In this document: one piece after another, positions 7,311-16,665 of the stretch
Numbering within the stretch: position 1 is the stretch's first letter
Layout of the letters: each line of letters begins with the position of its first letter
From: Pseudomonas sp. S09G 359
Lineage (GTDB): Bacteria; Pseudomonadota; Gammaproteobacteria; Pseudomonadales; Pseudomonadaceae
Reading direction: 5' to 3'
Length of the DNA: 64,000 nt
Assembly: GCF_002843605.1 (NCBI RefSeq)
Contig: NZ_CP025263.1
Coordinates: forward strand, 4,679,501-4,743,500
Program-made: the position numbers and the translations under genes
Notes under the pieces: model-generated
Told to the model about the DNA's origin: nothing
What the model saw: only the letters and a program-made list of their open reading frames with translations
The model's database searches: none

Positions 7311-7871
7311 TCAGGGCGTTGCACAGGGCGTGTCTTGAAGAAAATCGTTCAGCGCTGCCTGATAAAGCGCTAACGGCTGATTGTCGGTATTGAGCAAGGC
7401 AAGTGGAATCAGGGTGATATGCGCCACTGTCAGGGAGCTTATTGAATAGGTTTTCTGCCTGCACACGCCGTGATCGTTATTGAGTATGAAATTGAACTTG
7501 AACAGTTCCGGCCTTGTGCACCAGCTGGGAATCAAGCCCAGGCTCAACCCCGTCAAATATTCCTGTGCACACGCGCCGCCCGAGGAAAATTCCGAGATTT
7601 TTATTGCCAATGCAGGAACGGCCGAAGCCGTCGGCGTTGAGCTGATGTGTTTTGCATCTGGAATGATTTTTTCGGTCGCGTCGTATGCACGCTTACCGAA
7701 GCGACTGTCTTTCCAGGGAGAGGCAATCTCATAAGTGAAGCTGGAGACTGTTTGTTTTCTGCCGGACTCAACATGTTCGTTGATGATCGGTTTTGACGCA
7801 TAGGAGGTACAGCCGGCGCATGCCATGGCGATGCTGAGAACAAATAAACTATTCGCACTTATGCGGCGCAT
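7311..7871 (-). CDS. Putative lipoprotein
   Basis: A 186-aa protein with a lipoprotein signal (SLFVLSIAMACAGC), the lipobox ending at Cys21. The mature part holds further cysteines (GGACAQEY, SWCTRPE, HGVCRQK) that could form disulfides in the periplasm. The closest visual resemblance is to uncharacterised Pseudomonas lipoproteins. It converges with the membrane-protein gene, ending 16 bp from it. Function not assigned. Confidence 0.75.
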   Translation of the reverse strand: MRRISANSLFVLSIAMACAGCTSYASKPIINEHVESGRKQTVSSFTYEIASPWKDSRFGKRAYDATEKIIPDAKHISSTPTASAVPALAIKISEFSSGGACAQEYLTGLSLGLIPSWCTRPELFKFNFILNNDHGVCRQKTYSISSLTVAHITLIPLALLNTDNQPLALYQAALNDFLQDTPCATP

Positions 7872-7943
7872 CTTGAGTTTTCCTTAACTACTGGTCGCTG
7901 GAAGGGGGCGATAACCCCTGAAGTAGATTGCGTACACCTATGC

Positions 7944-8228
7944 CTACAGAAGCTTGAGCAGTGCTTGCACCAACTCACCCGCCTCCTGCTGATAAACCTC
8001 TTGCCAGCGCGCCGACCAGTCCTGCGGCCGGCCGGCTTCGTCCCATTCGGCCAGGGCCAGGCCGTTGATGATTTCCAGCTCGAACCATTGGCGCTGCCAC
8101 GCCGCCGCGTCAGGGATCAGCGTGGTGTCCTGCCACAGGAACTCAGTCTGGGCGACAAAATCACTCCAGCCAAAAAGCCCTTGGGGTGCCTGTTGCCCCA
8201 GGGCGATCAATTGCGCTTTGTTTATCAT
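7944..8228 (-). CDS. Small hypothetical protein, 94 aa
   Basis: I start at ATG 8228 (MINKAQLIALGQQ); the upstream extension to 8297 has no coding character. The 94-aa product is soluble and rich in Trp, Gln and Glu, with no motif I recognise. It is divergent from the secreted protein at 8373, with 144 bp between starts that presumably hold both promoters. Confidence 0.6.
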   Translation of the reverse strand: MINKAQLIALGQQAPQGLFGWSDFVAQTEFLWQDTTLIPDAAAWQRQWFELEIINGLALAEWDEAGRPQDWSARWQEVYQQEAGELVQALLKLL

Positions 8229-8372
8229 CAGTGGCTCAGTCACAACTCTTCGGCTGAAGACTATAGGGCATCCCACCCTGGATTGGCGCCCCGTCACTCA
8301 CAAGCCGCTAGAGGCCGCCAAGCATTTCCGCGATACTGCCCACCCCACGCCCCGATACGGAAATCCCGCTCG

Positions 8373-9635
8373 ATGAAGTTGCCCGCGTCCGTCCTGCTCC
8401 TCGCCTCTGCCCTGCTCGCGCCCGCCGTCGCCCATGCCGATGACGCCGCGCTGACCGACACCCTCAAGGCCTTCGCCCGGTGCGATGCAACCTTCTTCAG
8501 CAGCCTGAACACCCACCGCGATGCCTGGCAGGCCTATGCGCCGCTCAAGCAGGACAAGGACTTCACCTGGATCGCGGTCAAGAACCGCGCCGACCGCAAG
8601 GCCAACTCGGTGCCGGTCAGCGCGCCGCCCATCGCGGGCTTGAAGCTGCTGTCGTACAACGACGAAGCCACCGACCTCGGCTCGCTGGGCCTCTACTATT
8701 ACTGGGGCTTCGTGGTGGAAGGCAATGTCGATGAGGTGGCCCAGCGCCTCGCGCCGCTGCTGGAGCAACCGGCGCGCCTGCAAAAAGGCGATGGGGACTA
8801 CATTCGCAGCGAACTCAAGGTCGGCGACCGCTGGCAGGCGATCAAGCCGCGCCCCGGCACCGCGCCGGGCACCCGCAATGTAGAACGCGTGCTGCTGGTG
8901 GAGCCGGAAGGCCAACAAGGCACGCAATCACGCGTCAGCTGCTCGGTACAGGGTGGCGTCGACGCCGCGCTGCTGGTGTGGTTGCGCCCGGATATCGCGC
9001 CGGTGGATTACCCGCGTACCGTGGTTGAACCGAGCATCAACGATGTCGCCGTGCCGGCCAACGTGCTCCAGAGCCTTAACTCGCCGCTGTTGCAGCCCAA
9101 GTTCAAGACGTTGAACTACACCTACCTCTCCACCAAGAGCGATGGCAGCAAGGACACACCCACCTCGGTGACCTTCGCTGCGGCCGCCGGTGGCTTGTTG
9201 AACAAAGACGAGATCTACAGCGAAAACTTCCATGTCGAACGCCTGGTGCAGGCTGACCTGATCCAGTTGAAGTCGAAGATGAATGGCATCGGCGACGGCC
9301 AGGTCCTGCAAACCCGCGAGATAGAGCTGAACGTACCCAGCAGCTGGGCCCCAGGCCAGACCCTGAGCGCCCGCCTGCACATGGCCAACGTGCCAGGCAA
9401 GCCCACCGACACGCCGGTGGAAACCGCTATGACCTGCAAGATTGGCCAGCGCTTCCCGGCCAAGCAGGTGTTTGCCGCGTTGACCGGCGACGCGATCAAG
9501 CTTGAGTGCGAACAGGGCGACTACACCACCTCACGCGCGTTTATCGAAGACCTGGGGGTTGCCCTGACGCTGGAAACGACGTCGGGCAAAATGCGCTCGG
9601 TGTATAAATACACCGCGCTTGAAGTGACACGCTGA
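8373..9635 (+). CDS. Secreted hypothetical protein
   Basis: Starting at ATG 8373, the 420-aa product begins with a clear Sec signal peptide (MKLPASVLLLASALLAPAVA, cleavage after AHA). The mature protein is hydrophilic, with cysteines that could pair in the periplasm (FARCDATFF, RVSCSVQGG, AMTCKIGQ, KLECEQGD). A much longer frame upstream is excluded because the signal peptide would then be internal. I see no enzyme motif. It may be co-transcribed with the glutathione transferase gene 63 bp downstream. Confidence 0.75.
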   Translation: MKLPASVLLLASALLAPAVAHADDAALTDTLKAFARCDATFFSSLNTHRDAWQAYAPLKQDKDFTWIAVKNRADRKANSVPVSAPPIAGLKLLSYNDEATDLGSLGLYYYWGFVVEGNVDEVAQRLAPLLEQPARLQKGDGDYIRSELKVGDRWQAIKPRPGTAPGTRNVERVLLVEPEGQQGTQSRVSCSVQGGVDAALLVWLRPDIAPVDYPRTVVEPSINDVAVPANVLQSLNSPLLQPKFKTLNYTYLSTKSDGSKDTPTSVTFAAAAGGLLNKDEIYSENFHVERLVQADLIQLKSKMNGIGDGQVLQTREIELNVPSSWAPGQTLSARLHMANVPGKPTDTPVETAMTCKIGQRFPAKQVFAALTGDAIKLECEQGDYTTSRAFIEDLGVALTLETTSGKMRSVYKYTALEVTR

Positions 9636-9698
9636 TTGACGGCACTCTGCGGCGCCGCCGCAGTCTGTTCCTACACACCCCTCGCCAGCGGAGTTCCC

Positions 9699-10325
9699 AT
9701 GATCATTGTTCACCACCTCAACAATTCGCGCTCGCAGCGCATCCTGTGGCTGCTCGAAGAGCTTGGCCTGCCGTACGAGATCAAGCGCTACAGCCGCGAC
9801 CCGAAAACCAACCTCGCACCGCCGGAACTCAAGGCGATCAATGCACTGGGCAAATCCCCGGTGATTGAAGATGCAGGCCGCGTGGTGATCGAGTCCGCTG
9901 CGATCATCGACTACCTGATCCGCCGCCATGGCGCAGGTCGCCTGCAACCGGACCCTGCTAGCGCTGAATACGACACCTACGTGCAATGGCTGCATTTTGC
10001 CGAAGGCTCGGCCATGCTGCCGCTGATGCTCAACCTCTACGTCGGCCGCTTGGGCGACGCCGGCGCGCCGTTGCACCCGCGCATCGAATCCGAGGTGGCC
10101 AATTACCTGGGTTACCTGAACGACGCGCTGGCGGATAAGGCCTACCTGCTGGGCGATGAGTTGAGCGGCGCGGATATCCAGATGAGTTTTATCGGCGAAA
10201 TCGCCAAGGCCCAGGGCAAGCTGCAGGCCTACCCGCACCTGGCAGCCTGGGTGCAACGTTTCCAGGCGCGGCCGGCGTATCGCACGGCGGTGGATCAGGG
10301 CGGCGAGTACGCGTTTGCCAAGTGA
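9699..10325 (+). CDS. Glutathione S-transferase family protein
   Basis: A 208-aa cytosolic GST. The N-terminal thioredoxin-like domain shows HHLNNSRSQRILWLLEELG at residues 5-23, where Asn/Ser near the first strand positions glutathione. The cis-proline and ESAAI glutathione-binding turn are at about 48-68 (SPVIED...VIESAAIIDYL). The C-terminal helical domain contains the N-capping box region LSGADIQM. GSTs conjugate or reduce electrophiles with glutathione. The start ATG 9699 has CGGAG upstream; a longer reading from 9636 is less likely. Confidence 0.9.
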   Translation: MIIVHHLNNSRSQRILWLLEELGLPYEIKRYSRDPKTNLAPPELKAINALGKSPVIEDAGRVVIESAAIIDYLIRRHGAGRLQPDPASAEYDTYVQWLHFAEGSAMLPLMLNLYVGRLGDAGAPLHPRIESEVANYLGYLNDALADKAYLLGDELSGADIQMSFIGEIAKAQGKLQAYPHLAAWVQRFQARPAYRTAVDQGGEYAFAK

Positions 10326-10350
10326 GTGGCTGAAAACACCGCAGCGCCCT

Positions 10351-10455
10351 GTGGGAGTTGTCGAGGTTTAGCGAGGCTGCGATGCAGGCGCCGCGGTCTG
10401 GCGGGTGCACCGCGGTGATCCCATCGCAGCCTCGCTAAGGCTCGACAGCTCCCAC
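10351..10455. repeat. REPIN-like inverted repeat
   Basis: GTGGGAGTTGTCGAGGTTTAGC on the left is matched by the inverted GCTAAGGCTCGACAGCTCCCAC on the right, with GAGGCTGCGATG/CATCGCAGCCTC inside. This is a different REP family from those in the arrays. It sits just downstream of the GST gene and could also stabilise its 3' end. Confidence 0.7.
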
Positions 10456-10566
10456 ATTTGATCGGCTTCGTTTCAAATACCCTATCCCCTCTGCAACCGG
10501 CTATTGCTCCGATCCGAATACAGTCATACGATGACTGACCACAATCATAAAAATAAAGGATCTCTC

Positions 10567-11688
10567 GTGAGTAAACCCCTTCTCATGGCCGCCGCCGTTG
10601 TCTGTGGCCTCAGTGTGCAAGCCAACGCCGCTACTTTTGCTTACATCTCCAGCCCCGGTGATGGGTTGATTTCCCAGTACCGCCTCGACGAAAGCAACGG
10701 TGCGCTAAGCCTGGTCGACCAGGTGACGGCCGGCGACCAGGTCAACCCGATGGCTTTGAGCCCCGACGGTAAAACCCTGTTTGCGGCATTGCGGGTCAAG
10801 CCGTTTCAGGTCGAGGCGTTCAGCATCGACCCGGCGAGCGGGCGCTTGACCCCGCAATCCAAGGCGCCGCTGGCCGAAAGCATGGCGTACCTGGCCACCG
10901 ACCGCGCCGGGCGCTATCTGCTCGCGGCCTCCTACGGTGCCGACACCCTCAGCGTGCAGCCTATCGCCAAGGCCGAGCCGATCCTCACCTATAAAACCGG
11001 CCCACACGCGCACTCGTTGCGCACCGACCCGAGCAATCGCTTTGCCTACGCCGGCAACCTGGGCAGTGACCACGTACTGCAATACCGCTTCGACGCCAAC
11101 ACCGGCGCGCTCACGCCGATCGGCAGCGGCTACGTCAGCGTGCCGGCCAACACCGGGCCGCGCCACCTGGCGTTTTCAGCCAACGGCAAGTACCTGTATG
11201 TAGTCGGCGAAATGAGCGGCACCGTCACGGCATTTGCCATCGACGGCAACACCGGCGCGTTGACGCAAATCGGCGTGGCCAATGGTATTCCCGAGCGCTT
11301 GAAACTGGCCCACGGCGAAGTGCGCGATGCGCGCAACAACGATTTGAAGGACGACCCTACCCCACGCATCTGGGCGGCCGACCTGCGCCTGTCGCCGGAC
11401 GGCAAGCTGCTGTTGATGAGCGAGCGCACCAGCAGTTCGGTGTCGGCGTTTGCAGTGGACACGGCCACCGGCGGCCTGCGTTTTATCGACAACTACCCGG
11501 TCAACGAGAAGCAGCCACGCAATATCGCGTTTTCACCCAACGGGAAGTGGTTGCTGGTGACCGGTGAAAAAAGCGACACCGTCGGCACTTACGCGGTCAG
11601 CGCCACCGGGGCGTTGAAGCGTGTGAGTGAAGCCGCGTCGGGCAAAGGTGCGCTGTGGATTGAAGTGCTGCACACGGCGGCGAAGTAA
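10567..11688 (+). CDS. Lactonase family beta-propeller protein
   Basis: I start at GTG 10567, which follows AAAGGA at good spacing and gives a signal peptide (SKPLLMAAAVVCGLSVQANA), 373 aa in all. The mature protein consists of repeated blades with patterns such as LSPDGKTLF, FSANGKYLYVV, LSPDGKLLLMSE and FSPNGKWLLVTGE, typical of the seven-bladed 6-phosphogluconolactonase/YbhE-like fold (lactonase family). The predicted periplasmic location argues against a role as cytoplasmic 6-phosphogluconolactonase. Substrate unknown. Confidence 0.85.
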   Translation: MSKPLLMAAAVVCGLSVQANAATFAYISSPGDGLISQYRLDESNGALSLVDQVTAGDQVNPMALSPDGKTLFAALRVKPFQVEAFSIDPASGRLTPQSKAPLAESMAYLATDRAGRYLLAASYGADTLSVQPIAKAEPILTYKTGPHAHSLRTDPSNRFAYAGNLGSDHVLQYRFDANTGALTPIGSGYVSVPANTGPRHLAFSANGKYLYVVGEMSGTVTAFAIDGNTGALTQIGVANGIPERLKLAHGEVRDARNNDLKDDPTPRIWAADLRLSPDGKLLLMSERTSSSVSAFAVDTATGGLRFIDNYPVNEKQPRNIAFSPNGKWLLVTGEKSDTVGTYAVSATGALKRVSEAASGKGALWIEVLHTAAK

Positions 11689-11730
11689 TTCGCCCAAGTG
11701 CATCGAATTTAAACCGCAGGCACCCTCCCC

Positions 11731-11860
11731 GTGGCGAGCGGGCTTGCCCGCGTTGGGCTGCGCAGCGGCCCCCCTACAGGCACTGGGTTTTTCCTGGAAG
11801 AACTCGGCAGCTGGTTTTGGGGCTGCTACGCAGCCCAACGCGGGCAAGCCCGCTCGCCAC
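11731..11860. repeat. REPIN (GTGGCGAGCGGGCTTGCCCGCG family)
   Basis: Two inverted copies of the GTGGCGAGCGGGCTTGCCCGCG REP, each followed by the GTTGGGCTGCGCAGC-type tail, are separated by about 50 bp. The element lies between the convergent lactonase-like and chemoreceptor genes. The same family builds the arrays at 14.6 kb and 53 kb. Confidence 0.85.
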
Positions 11861-11894
11861 ACGGGAGCGTGTGGCTTTTAAAGGGCTTCAGTGC

Positions 11895-13952
11895 TTAGCT
11901 CAGGCGGAACCTTGCGGTGTTGTCGCTCAATGCCTGGCTGCCTTTGCTCAGGGTGTCCGCCGCCCGATTGACCGCCCGCGCGCCATCCAGCAAGCGGCCT
12001 GCGGCCTGGTCCACTTGCTGGATATTGCCGCTCACTTCATCCGCTGTCGCGGCTTGCTCTTCCACCGCCGTGGCGATTTGCGCCAGGGTGTCGGTGACGT
12101 TCTGCACCGCGCCGGCAATCTCGCCCAAGCGCGTGCCCAGCCCGGTCACCGACTCGGCATCGGTAAGCGCCTGCTCGCATGCCGCCCCCATCAGGGTGAC
12201 CGCCTGGCTCACGGTGGCACGCAGGCTGTCGACAGTGCCGGCGATCTGCGCCGTCGAGGCCTGGGTGCGTTGCGACAGGCTGCGCACTTCATCGGCCACT
12301 ACCGCAAAACCGCGGCCCTGCTCACCGGCGCGCGCCGCCTCGATGGCGGCGTTGAGCGCCAACAGGTTGGTCTGCTCGGCGATGCCGCGAATGGTGTCGA
12401 CCACCGATTGAATCTGCTGCCCCTGCTGGCTCACCTGCTGCAACGCATCGGCGGTGTCGGTGAGGCGTTGGTTGAGTTGCTGGATGCTCGCCGTGGTGCG
12501 CTGGCTGTCACGGCTGCTGTCTTCGGCGATGCGCCGAGTTTGCTGGGCGCTGCCCGAGGCCTGCTCGCAGCTTCTGGCCACGCCCATGGAGGTGGCGGCC
12601 AACTGGGTGGCGGCGGCGGCAATCTGGCTGATTTGCTGTTGCTGGTCTTCGACCTCGGTGAGGGTGCTGCCCGATTGCGAATTGAGCGTGAGCACGGCAG
12701 AACCCAACTGCTGCGTCTCATGGTTGACCCCCAGCAGGCTGGCACGCAATTGCACCACCGCCACGTTGAGCGCCGTGCTGATGGCCGCGAGTTCGTCGCG
12801 CCCTTCCACCGCCACGGCCACGCACAGGTTGCCGTCACGCAGGGACTCGGCCAGCGTGGTAATGCCGCTGGCGCTGCGGCGGATGGAGGCTTGCAGGCAC
12901 ATGAACAGGTACAGCGCCGCCAGCGCCAGCAGGCCGAAGGTCGCGGCCAGCGGGATAAACCGGGCGTTCGCGTGGTTGTGGTAGTAACTCAAGCGCGCAT
13001 CAAGGGAGGTCAGCGACTGGATGCGCAAACTGCCGAGCGCGCCGAGCATGGCGTCGACACTGCGCTCAAAGCCGGCCGTGTCGAGCTTGATGGTGCCGCC
13101 GAACACGCCGTCGTCGAGTACCTTGAGTTCATTGTCCAGCAGTTGCAGAGTGGTGTCGTACTGGGCGGTCCAGGGCTCCATGCCGGCGTATTGCTTGGCT
13201 TTGAGCGAGGCAGCGGCCTTGGCCAACTGGTCGCGCGCGTCGCCAATACGGCTGCGCAGATCGCGCATCTGCAGGCGGCTCTGCAAGGTGAATTGGCCGG
13301 AGGCGATCGACGACTGCCCAACGCTGGCCATCCGGCCAATGCGCTCGATCAGGTCGGGCGTGTGCTGGGTGCCCATCTGCATGAGCATGTAGGTTTCCAG
13401 CCAGGGATCGAGGATCAGGCCGGCGTCCAGGGTGATTTGCTCGCGCAGGGTTTGCATCGCGCTCAGGGCGGCGGTGAAACGGTCGTAGCCGTCCGGCCAC
13501 CAGCCCACGGTGCGCAGCGACTGCGAGTCCATGCCCTTGACCGTGGCTTGCAATGCCTCGTAGCGCGCCAGGATGTCAGCGCTGGCGTTCTGGGTTTTCA
13601 ACTCATCGCCCAGGGCTTGCAGGCTTTGCTGGATCAGCGGGAAATTGGCGTCGACCTTATCCATCGCCGCCTTCGCCGCCGGCGTCGGCGCGTGCAGGAT
13701 GTCGGCGGCTTTCCAGCGCGAAGCCAGGTTGCGCTGCGCGGTCAACTGGCCGTCCAGCGAGTCGAGGGCCAACAGTTGGCGAACACCGGATTGCTCGTTG
13801 GAAATCACGCCCAATTTGTCGCGATAGTCCTGGCCGATCATCCACAAGCTACCCGCCAGGGGCAGCATGAACAGGAAAAACAGGATCTGGAATTTGCGCG
13901 CGAAACCGAAGCGACCAAGCAGGCGGATACCGGGTGATAACAAGCTGTGCAT
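11895..13952 (-). CDS. Methyl-accepting chemotaxis protein
   Basis: A 685-aa transmembrane chemoreceptor. The first membrane helix is at about residues 21-42 ([20 protein letters not shown]). A long periplasmic region of helical character reaches about residue 325, the second helix is at about 331-355, and a HAMP linker follows. The cytoplasmic signalling hairpin tip is unmistakable at about 519-555 ([18 protein letters not shown], then [12 protein letters not shown]). It relays ligand binding to CheW/CheA. The periplasmic ligand is unknown. A sigma-28-like promoter lies upstream at 14012-14037. Confidence 0.95.
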   Translation of the reverse strand: MHSLLSPGIRLLGRFGFARKFQILFFLFMLPLAGSLWMIGQDYRDKLGVISNEQSGVRQLLALDSLDGQLTAQRNLASRWKAADILHAPTPAAKAAMDKVDANFPLIQQSLQALGDELKTQNASADILARYEALQATVKGMDSQSLRTVGWWPDGYDRFTAALSAMQTLREQITLDAGLILDPWLETYMLMQMGTQHTPDLIERIGRMASVGQSSIASGQFTLQSRLQMRDLRSRIGDARDQLAKAAASLKAKQYAGMEPWTAQYDTTLQLLDNELKVLDDGVFGGTIKLDTAGFERSVDAMLGALGSLRIQSLTSLDARLSYYHNHANARFIPLAATFGLLALAALYLFMCLQASIRRSASGITTLAESLRDGNLCVAVAVEGRDELAAISTALNVAVVQLRASLLGVNHETQQLGSAVLTLNSQSGSTLTEVEDQQQQISQIAAAATQLAATSMGVARSCEQASGSAQQTRRIAEDSSRDSQRTTASIQQLNQRLTDTADALQQVSQQGQQIQSVVDTIRGIAEQTNLLALNAAIEAARAGEQGRGFAVVADEVRSLSQRTQASTAQIAGTVDSLRATVSQAVTLMGAACEQALTDAESVTGLGTRLGEIAGAVQNVTDTLAQIATAVEEQAATADEVSGNIQQVDQAAGRLLDGARAVNRAADTLSKGSQALSDNTARFRLS

Positions 13953-14011
13953 GTCCGACTACTCCCTAAAACCACCCACGCGATACGACGGTGGGCGAAG
14001 CCTTGAAATGA

Positions 14012-14037
14012 CTAACGGCAAAATGCCATGTCATTGA
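14012..14037 (-). promoter_or_regulatory. Putative FliA (sigma-28) promoter of the chemoreceptor gene
   Basis: On the minus strand TCAA (14037-14034) is separated by 14 bases from GCCGTTAG (14019-14012), close to the flagellar sigma-28 pattern TAAA-N15-GCCGATAA. It lies 60 bp ahead of the chemoreceptor start, as expected for a motility-class gene. Confidence 0.5.
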
Positions 14038-14175
14038 TTAGCTTAGCTCTAGCAAGATACGGGCCGATGGCACACAGCCCTGAAATAGGGCGGATGGTGC
14101 GCCGCTGCACCCCATCGCGTGCGCGAAAATGGGGCAAAAGCACTCAGGGCCAACGACACACTTGTAACCGTTGAG

Positions 14176-14466
14176 CTACTTGACCTGCATGTACTGGGCA
14201 AAATGCTGGATGTGATCATCCAGATTATCCTCAAGCATCATCCGGTACTGGTCACAGAAATACTTGAGCATCGCCTCCCGCTCCTCGGCCATGTGCGCGC
14301 CGGACTTGAAGTTGCGCGCGCAGGCCCAGGCATTGAAGCGCGTGGTGCCGAACATCATCGAAGCACTGACCTGGCCGAGGTTTTCGAAGGTCTTAAGCTG
14401 CTCGTTCGACAGCTCGATATGGGCGTCGGCGCGATCATAGAAGGCTTGGTCAGTGGCGTCTGCCAT
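14176..14466 (-). CDS. DUF3144 family protein
   Basis: A 96-aa soluble protein matching DUF3144 in length and sequence. Features are the start FYDRADAHIELSNEQL, central SASMMFGTTRFNAWACA, and the end EAMLKYFCDQYRMMLEDNLDDH. The family is helical, common in proteobacteria, and without known function. It is transcribed away from the trmK repeat array and has its own upstream region (14467-14540). Confidence 0.88.
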   Translation of the reverse strand: MADATDQAFYDRADAHIELSNEQLKTFENLGQVSASMMFGTTRFNAWACARNFKSGAHMAEEREAMLKYFCDQYRMMLEDNLDDHIQHFAQYMQVK

Positions 14467-14545
14467 GGTGTGTATCCCGGGTTAACAAATGAGGGCGGCC
14501 ATTGGAGCATATCCCGACCAACACCCCCAACCCCGGGCTCACGTG

Positions 14546-14648
14546 GCAAGCCTACTTATGTGACAAACCTGCTTTTGTAGCAAACCTGCTCATGTGGCAA
14601 ATCTGCTTTTGTAGCAAACCTGCTTATGTGGCAAATCTACTTTTGTGG
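14546..14648. repeat. 17-bp minisatellite at the array edge
   Basis: About six 17-bp units of the type CAAACCTGCTTNTGTRG follow one another, alternating between TTTTGTAG and CATGTGG/TATGTGG endings. The same CAAACCTGCTTTTGTGG word begins every REPIN in the adjoining array, so this looks like a slippage expansion of the array's linker. Confidence 0.8.
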
Positions 14649-15965
14649 CGAGCGGGCTTGCCCGCGTTGGGGCGCGAAGCGGCCCCACCCCAGGCGCCGC
14701 AGTCCTTCAGGTAGAACGCTGTGGCAGGTTTTGGGGCCGCTACGCAGCCCAACGCGGGCAAGCCCGCTCGCCACAAAAGCCAGGCTTAGGCCAGTAACTC
14801 GGTGATCCATCTGGCGTGCTGGGCAATCTCTTGGATTTTGCCCTCCGGCACCGCCTGCCGCGCCCAAAGCAAACCTGCTTTTGTGGCGAGCGGGCTTGCC
14901 CGCGTTGGGGCGCGAAGCGGCCCCACCCCAGGCGCCGCAGTCCTTCAGGTAGAACGCTGTGGCAGGTTTGGGGGCCGCTGCGCAGCCCAACGCGGGCAAG
15001 CCCGCTCGCCACATAAGTCAGATTAGGCCAGTAACTCGGTGATCCATCTGGCTTGCTGGGCAATCTCTTGGATTTTGCCCTCCGGCACCGCCTGCCGCGC
15101 ACAAAGCACACCTGCTTTTGTGGCGAGCGGGCTTGCCCGCGCTGGGGTGCGAAGCGGCCCCACCCCAAGGCGCCGCAGTCCTTCAGGTAGAACGCTGTGG
15201 CAGGTTTTGGGGCCGCTGCGCAGCCCAACGCGGGCAAGCCCGCTCGCCACATAAGTCAGATTAGGCCAGTAACTCGGTGATCCATCTGGCGTGCTGGGCA
15301 ATCTCTTGGATTTTGCCCTCCGGCACCGCCTGCCGCGTAGCAAACCTGCTTTTGTGGCGAGCGGGCTTGCCCGCGTTGGGGCGCGAAGCGGCCCCACCAC
15401 AGGCGCCGCAATCTTTCAGGTAGAGCGCTGTGGCAGGTTTTTGGGGCCGCTGCGCAGCCCAACGCGGGCAAGCCCGCTCGCCACATAAGTCAGATTAGGC
15501 CAGTAACTCGGTGATCCATCTAGCTTGCTGGGCAATCTCCTGGATTTTGCCCTCCGGCACCGCCTGCCGCGCACGTAGCAAACCTGCTTTTGTGGCGAGC
15601 GGGCTTGCCCGCGCTGGGGCGCGAAGCGGCCCCACCCCAGGCGCCGCAGTCCTTCAGGTAGAACGCTGTGGCAGGTTTTTGGGGCCGCTACGCAGCCCAA
15701 CGCGGGCAAGCCCGCTCGCCACATAAGTCAGATTAGGCCAGTAACTCGGTGATCCATCTGGCGTGCTGGGCAATCTCTTGGATTTTGCCCTCCGGCACCG
15801 CCTGCCGCGTAGCAAACCTGCTTATGTGGCGAGCGGGCTTGCCCGCGTTGGGGCGCGAAGCGGCCCCACCCCAGGCGCCGCAGTCTTTCAGGTAGAACGC
15901 TGTGGCAGGTTTTGGGGCCGCTACGCAGCCCAACGCGGGCAAGCCCGCTCGCCACATAAGGCAGA
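14645..15965. repeat. REPIN array with five extra copies of the trmK 3' end
   Basis: Six REPINs of the GTGGCGAGCGGGCTTGCCCGCG family alternate with five extra 72-bp copies of the trmK tail at 14786-14857, 15023-15094, 15261-15332, 15495-15566 and 15733-15804; the functional tail is 15966-16037. Spacings are 237, 238, 234, 238 and 233 bp. Each copy starts with the stop codon and covers codons for VPEGKIQEIAQQARWITELL. One base alternates strictly along the array (GCGTGC, GCTTGC, GCGTGC, ...), and linkers of copies 3 and 5 are the same, so part of the array probably grew in two-unit steps. No gene is present in the array. Confidence 0.92.
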
Positions 15966-16661
15966 TTAGGCCAGTAACTCGGTGATCCATCTGGCTTGCT
16001 GGGCAATCTCTTGGATTTTGCCCTCCGGCACCGCCTGTAGCGCACGCTCAAAGCTCGCTAAGGTCTTCTGCTTCTCGCGCAATATACGCTGCCACTTGGC
16101 CAGAAAAACCGCGCTGCGCGCCTGCATTTGCAGTGGGCCGAAGTACAATTCCTTAGGACTGTATTTAACCGAATCGGCACGTTCGGCGACGATGATCTCG
16201 AAGTAGAAACGGTTCTCCCGCAGCAACTCTTCACTGAGGATCGCGTAACCGTTTTCCATCAACCAAAGCCGCAACGGCTGCTCGCCGCCATTGGGTTGCA
16301 GAATCAACCGCTCATGGCCGCCAAGGTAGCCCTTACCACTCTCGAGAATATCGCGAATAGTTTCGCCACCCATGCCGCACAGGCTGATCGCGGTGATGCC
16401 ATCCCCCGGTTCGACAGCCGCCAGGCCATTGGCCAAGCGCACCTTGATGTGCTGCTCCAGGCCGTTGTCACGCACGGTACGTTGGGCGGCCAGGAATGGC
16501 GTGGTGGCCACCTCGCCCGCCACCGCCGCCGCGACCAGGCCACGGCGCAGCAATGCCACCGGCAGGTAGGCGTGGTCTGAGCCGATATCGGCCAGGCGCG
16601 CGCCCACGGGTATGTTCGCCGCCACGCGCTCAAGGCGCATGGATAAAGTGTGCTGGTTCAA
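15966..16661 (-). CDS. trmK: tRNA (adenine(22)-N(1))-methyltransferase family protein
   Basis: This 231-aa protein matches the TrmK/YqfN family of SAM-dependent methyltransferases that make m1A22 in tRNA. The SAM-binding motif I is VGARLADIGSDHAYLPVAL (about 19-37). The characteristic ISLCGMGGETIRDIL is at about 92-106 and LILQPNGGEQPLRLWL at about 118-133. The C-terminal helical region KWQRILREKQKTL leads to the repeated tail. The last 24 codons have been copied five times downstream; the functional copy is intact. It starts 5 bp beyond the end of the FadR-type regulator gene, on the same strand. Confidence 0.9.
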   Translation of the reverse strand: MNQHTLSMRLERVAANIPVGARLADIGSDHAYLPVALLRRGLVAAAVAGEVATTPFLAAQRTVRDNGLEQHIKVRLANGLAAVEPGDGITAISLCGMGGETIRDILESGKGYLGGHERLILQPNGGEQPLRLWLMENGYAILSEELLRENRFYFEIIVAERADSVKYSPKELYFGPLQMQARSAVFLAKWQRILREKQKTLASFERALQAVPEGKIQEIAQQARWITELLA

Positions 16662-16665
16662 CGCC

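Noticed and set aside
7965..8372. Upstream extension of the secreted protein gene to 7965
   Set aside because: The extension would put the signal peptide inside the protein, and it is antisense to the 94-aa gene.
11817..13937. 706-codon open frame on the plus strand
   Set aside because: It is the antisense of the chemoreceptor gene, whose signalling-domain match is unmistakable. High third-position GC creates such long shadow frames.
14645..15965. Regularly spaced repeats suggesting a CRISPR array
   Set aside because: Units are 233-238 bp, internally palindromic REPINs with nearly identical spacers that contain the trmK tail. CRISPR repeats are 24-40 bp with unique spacers. No cas genes are present.
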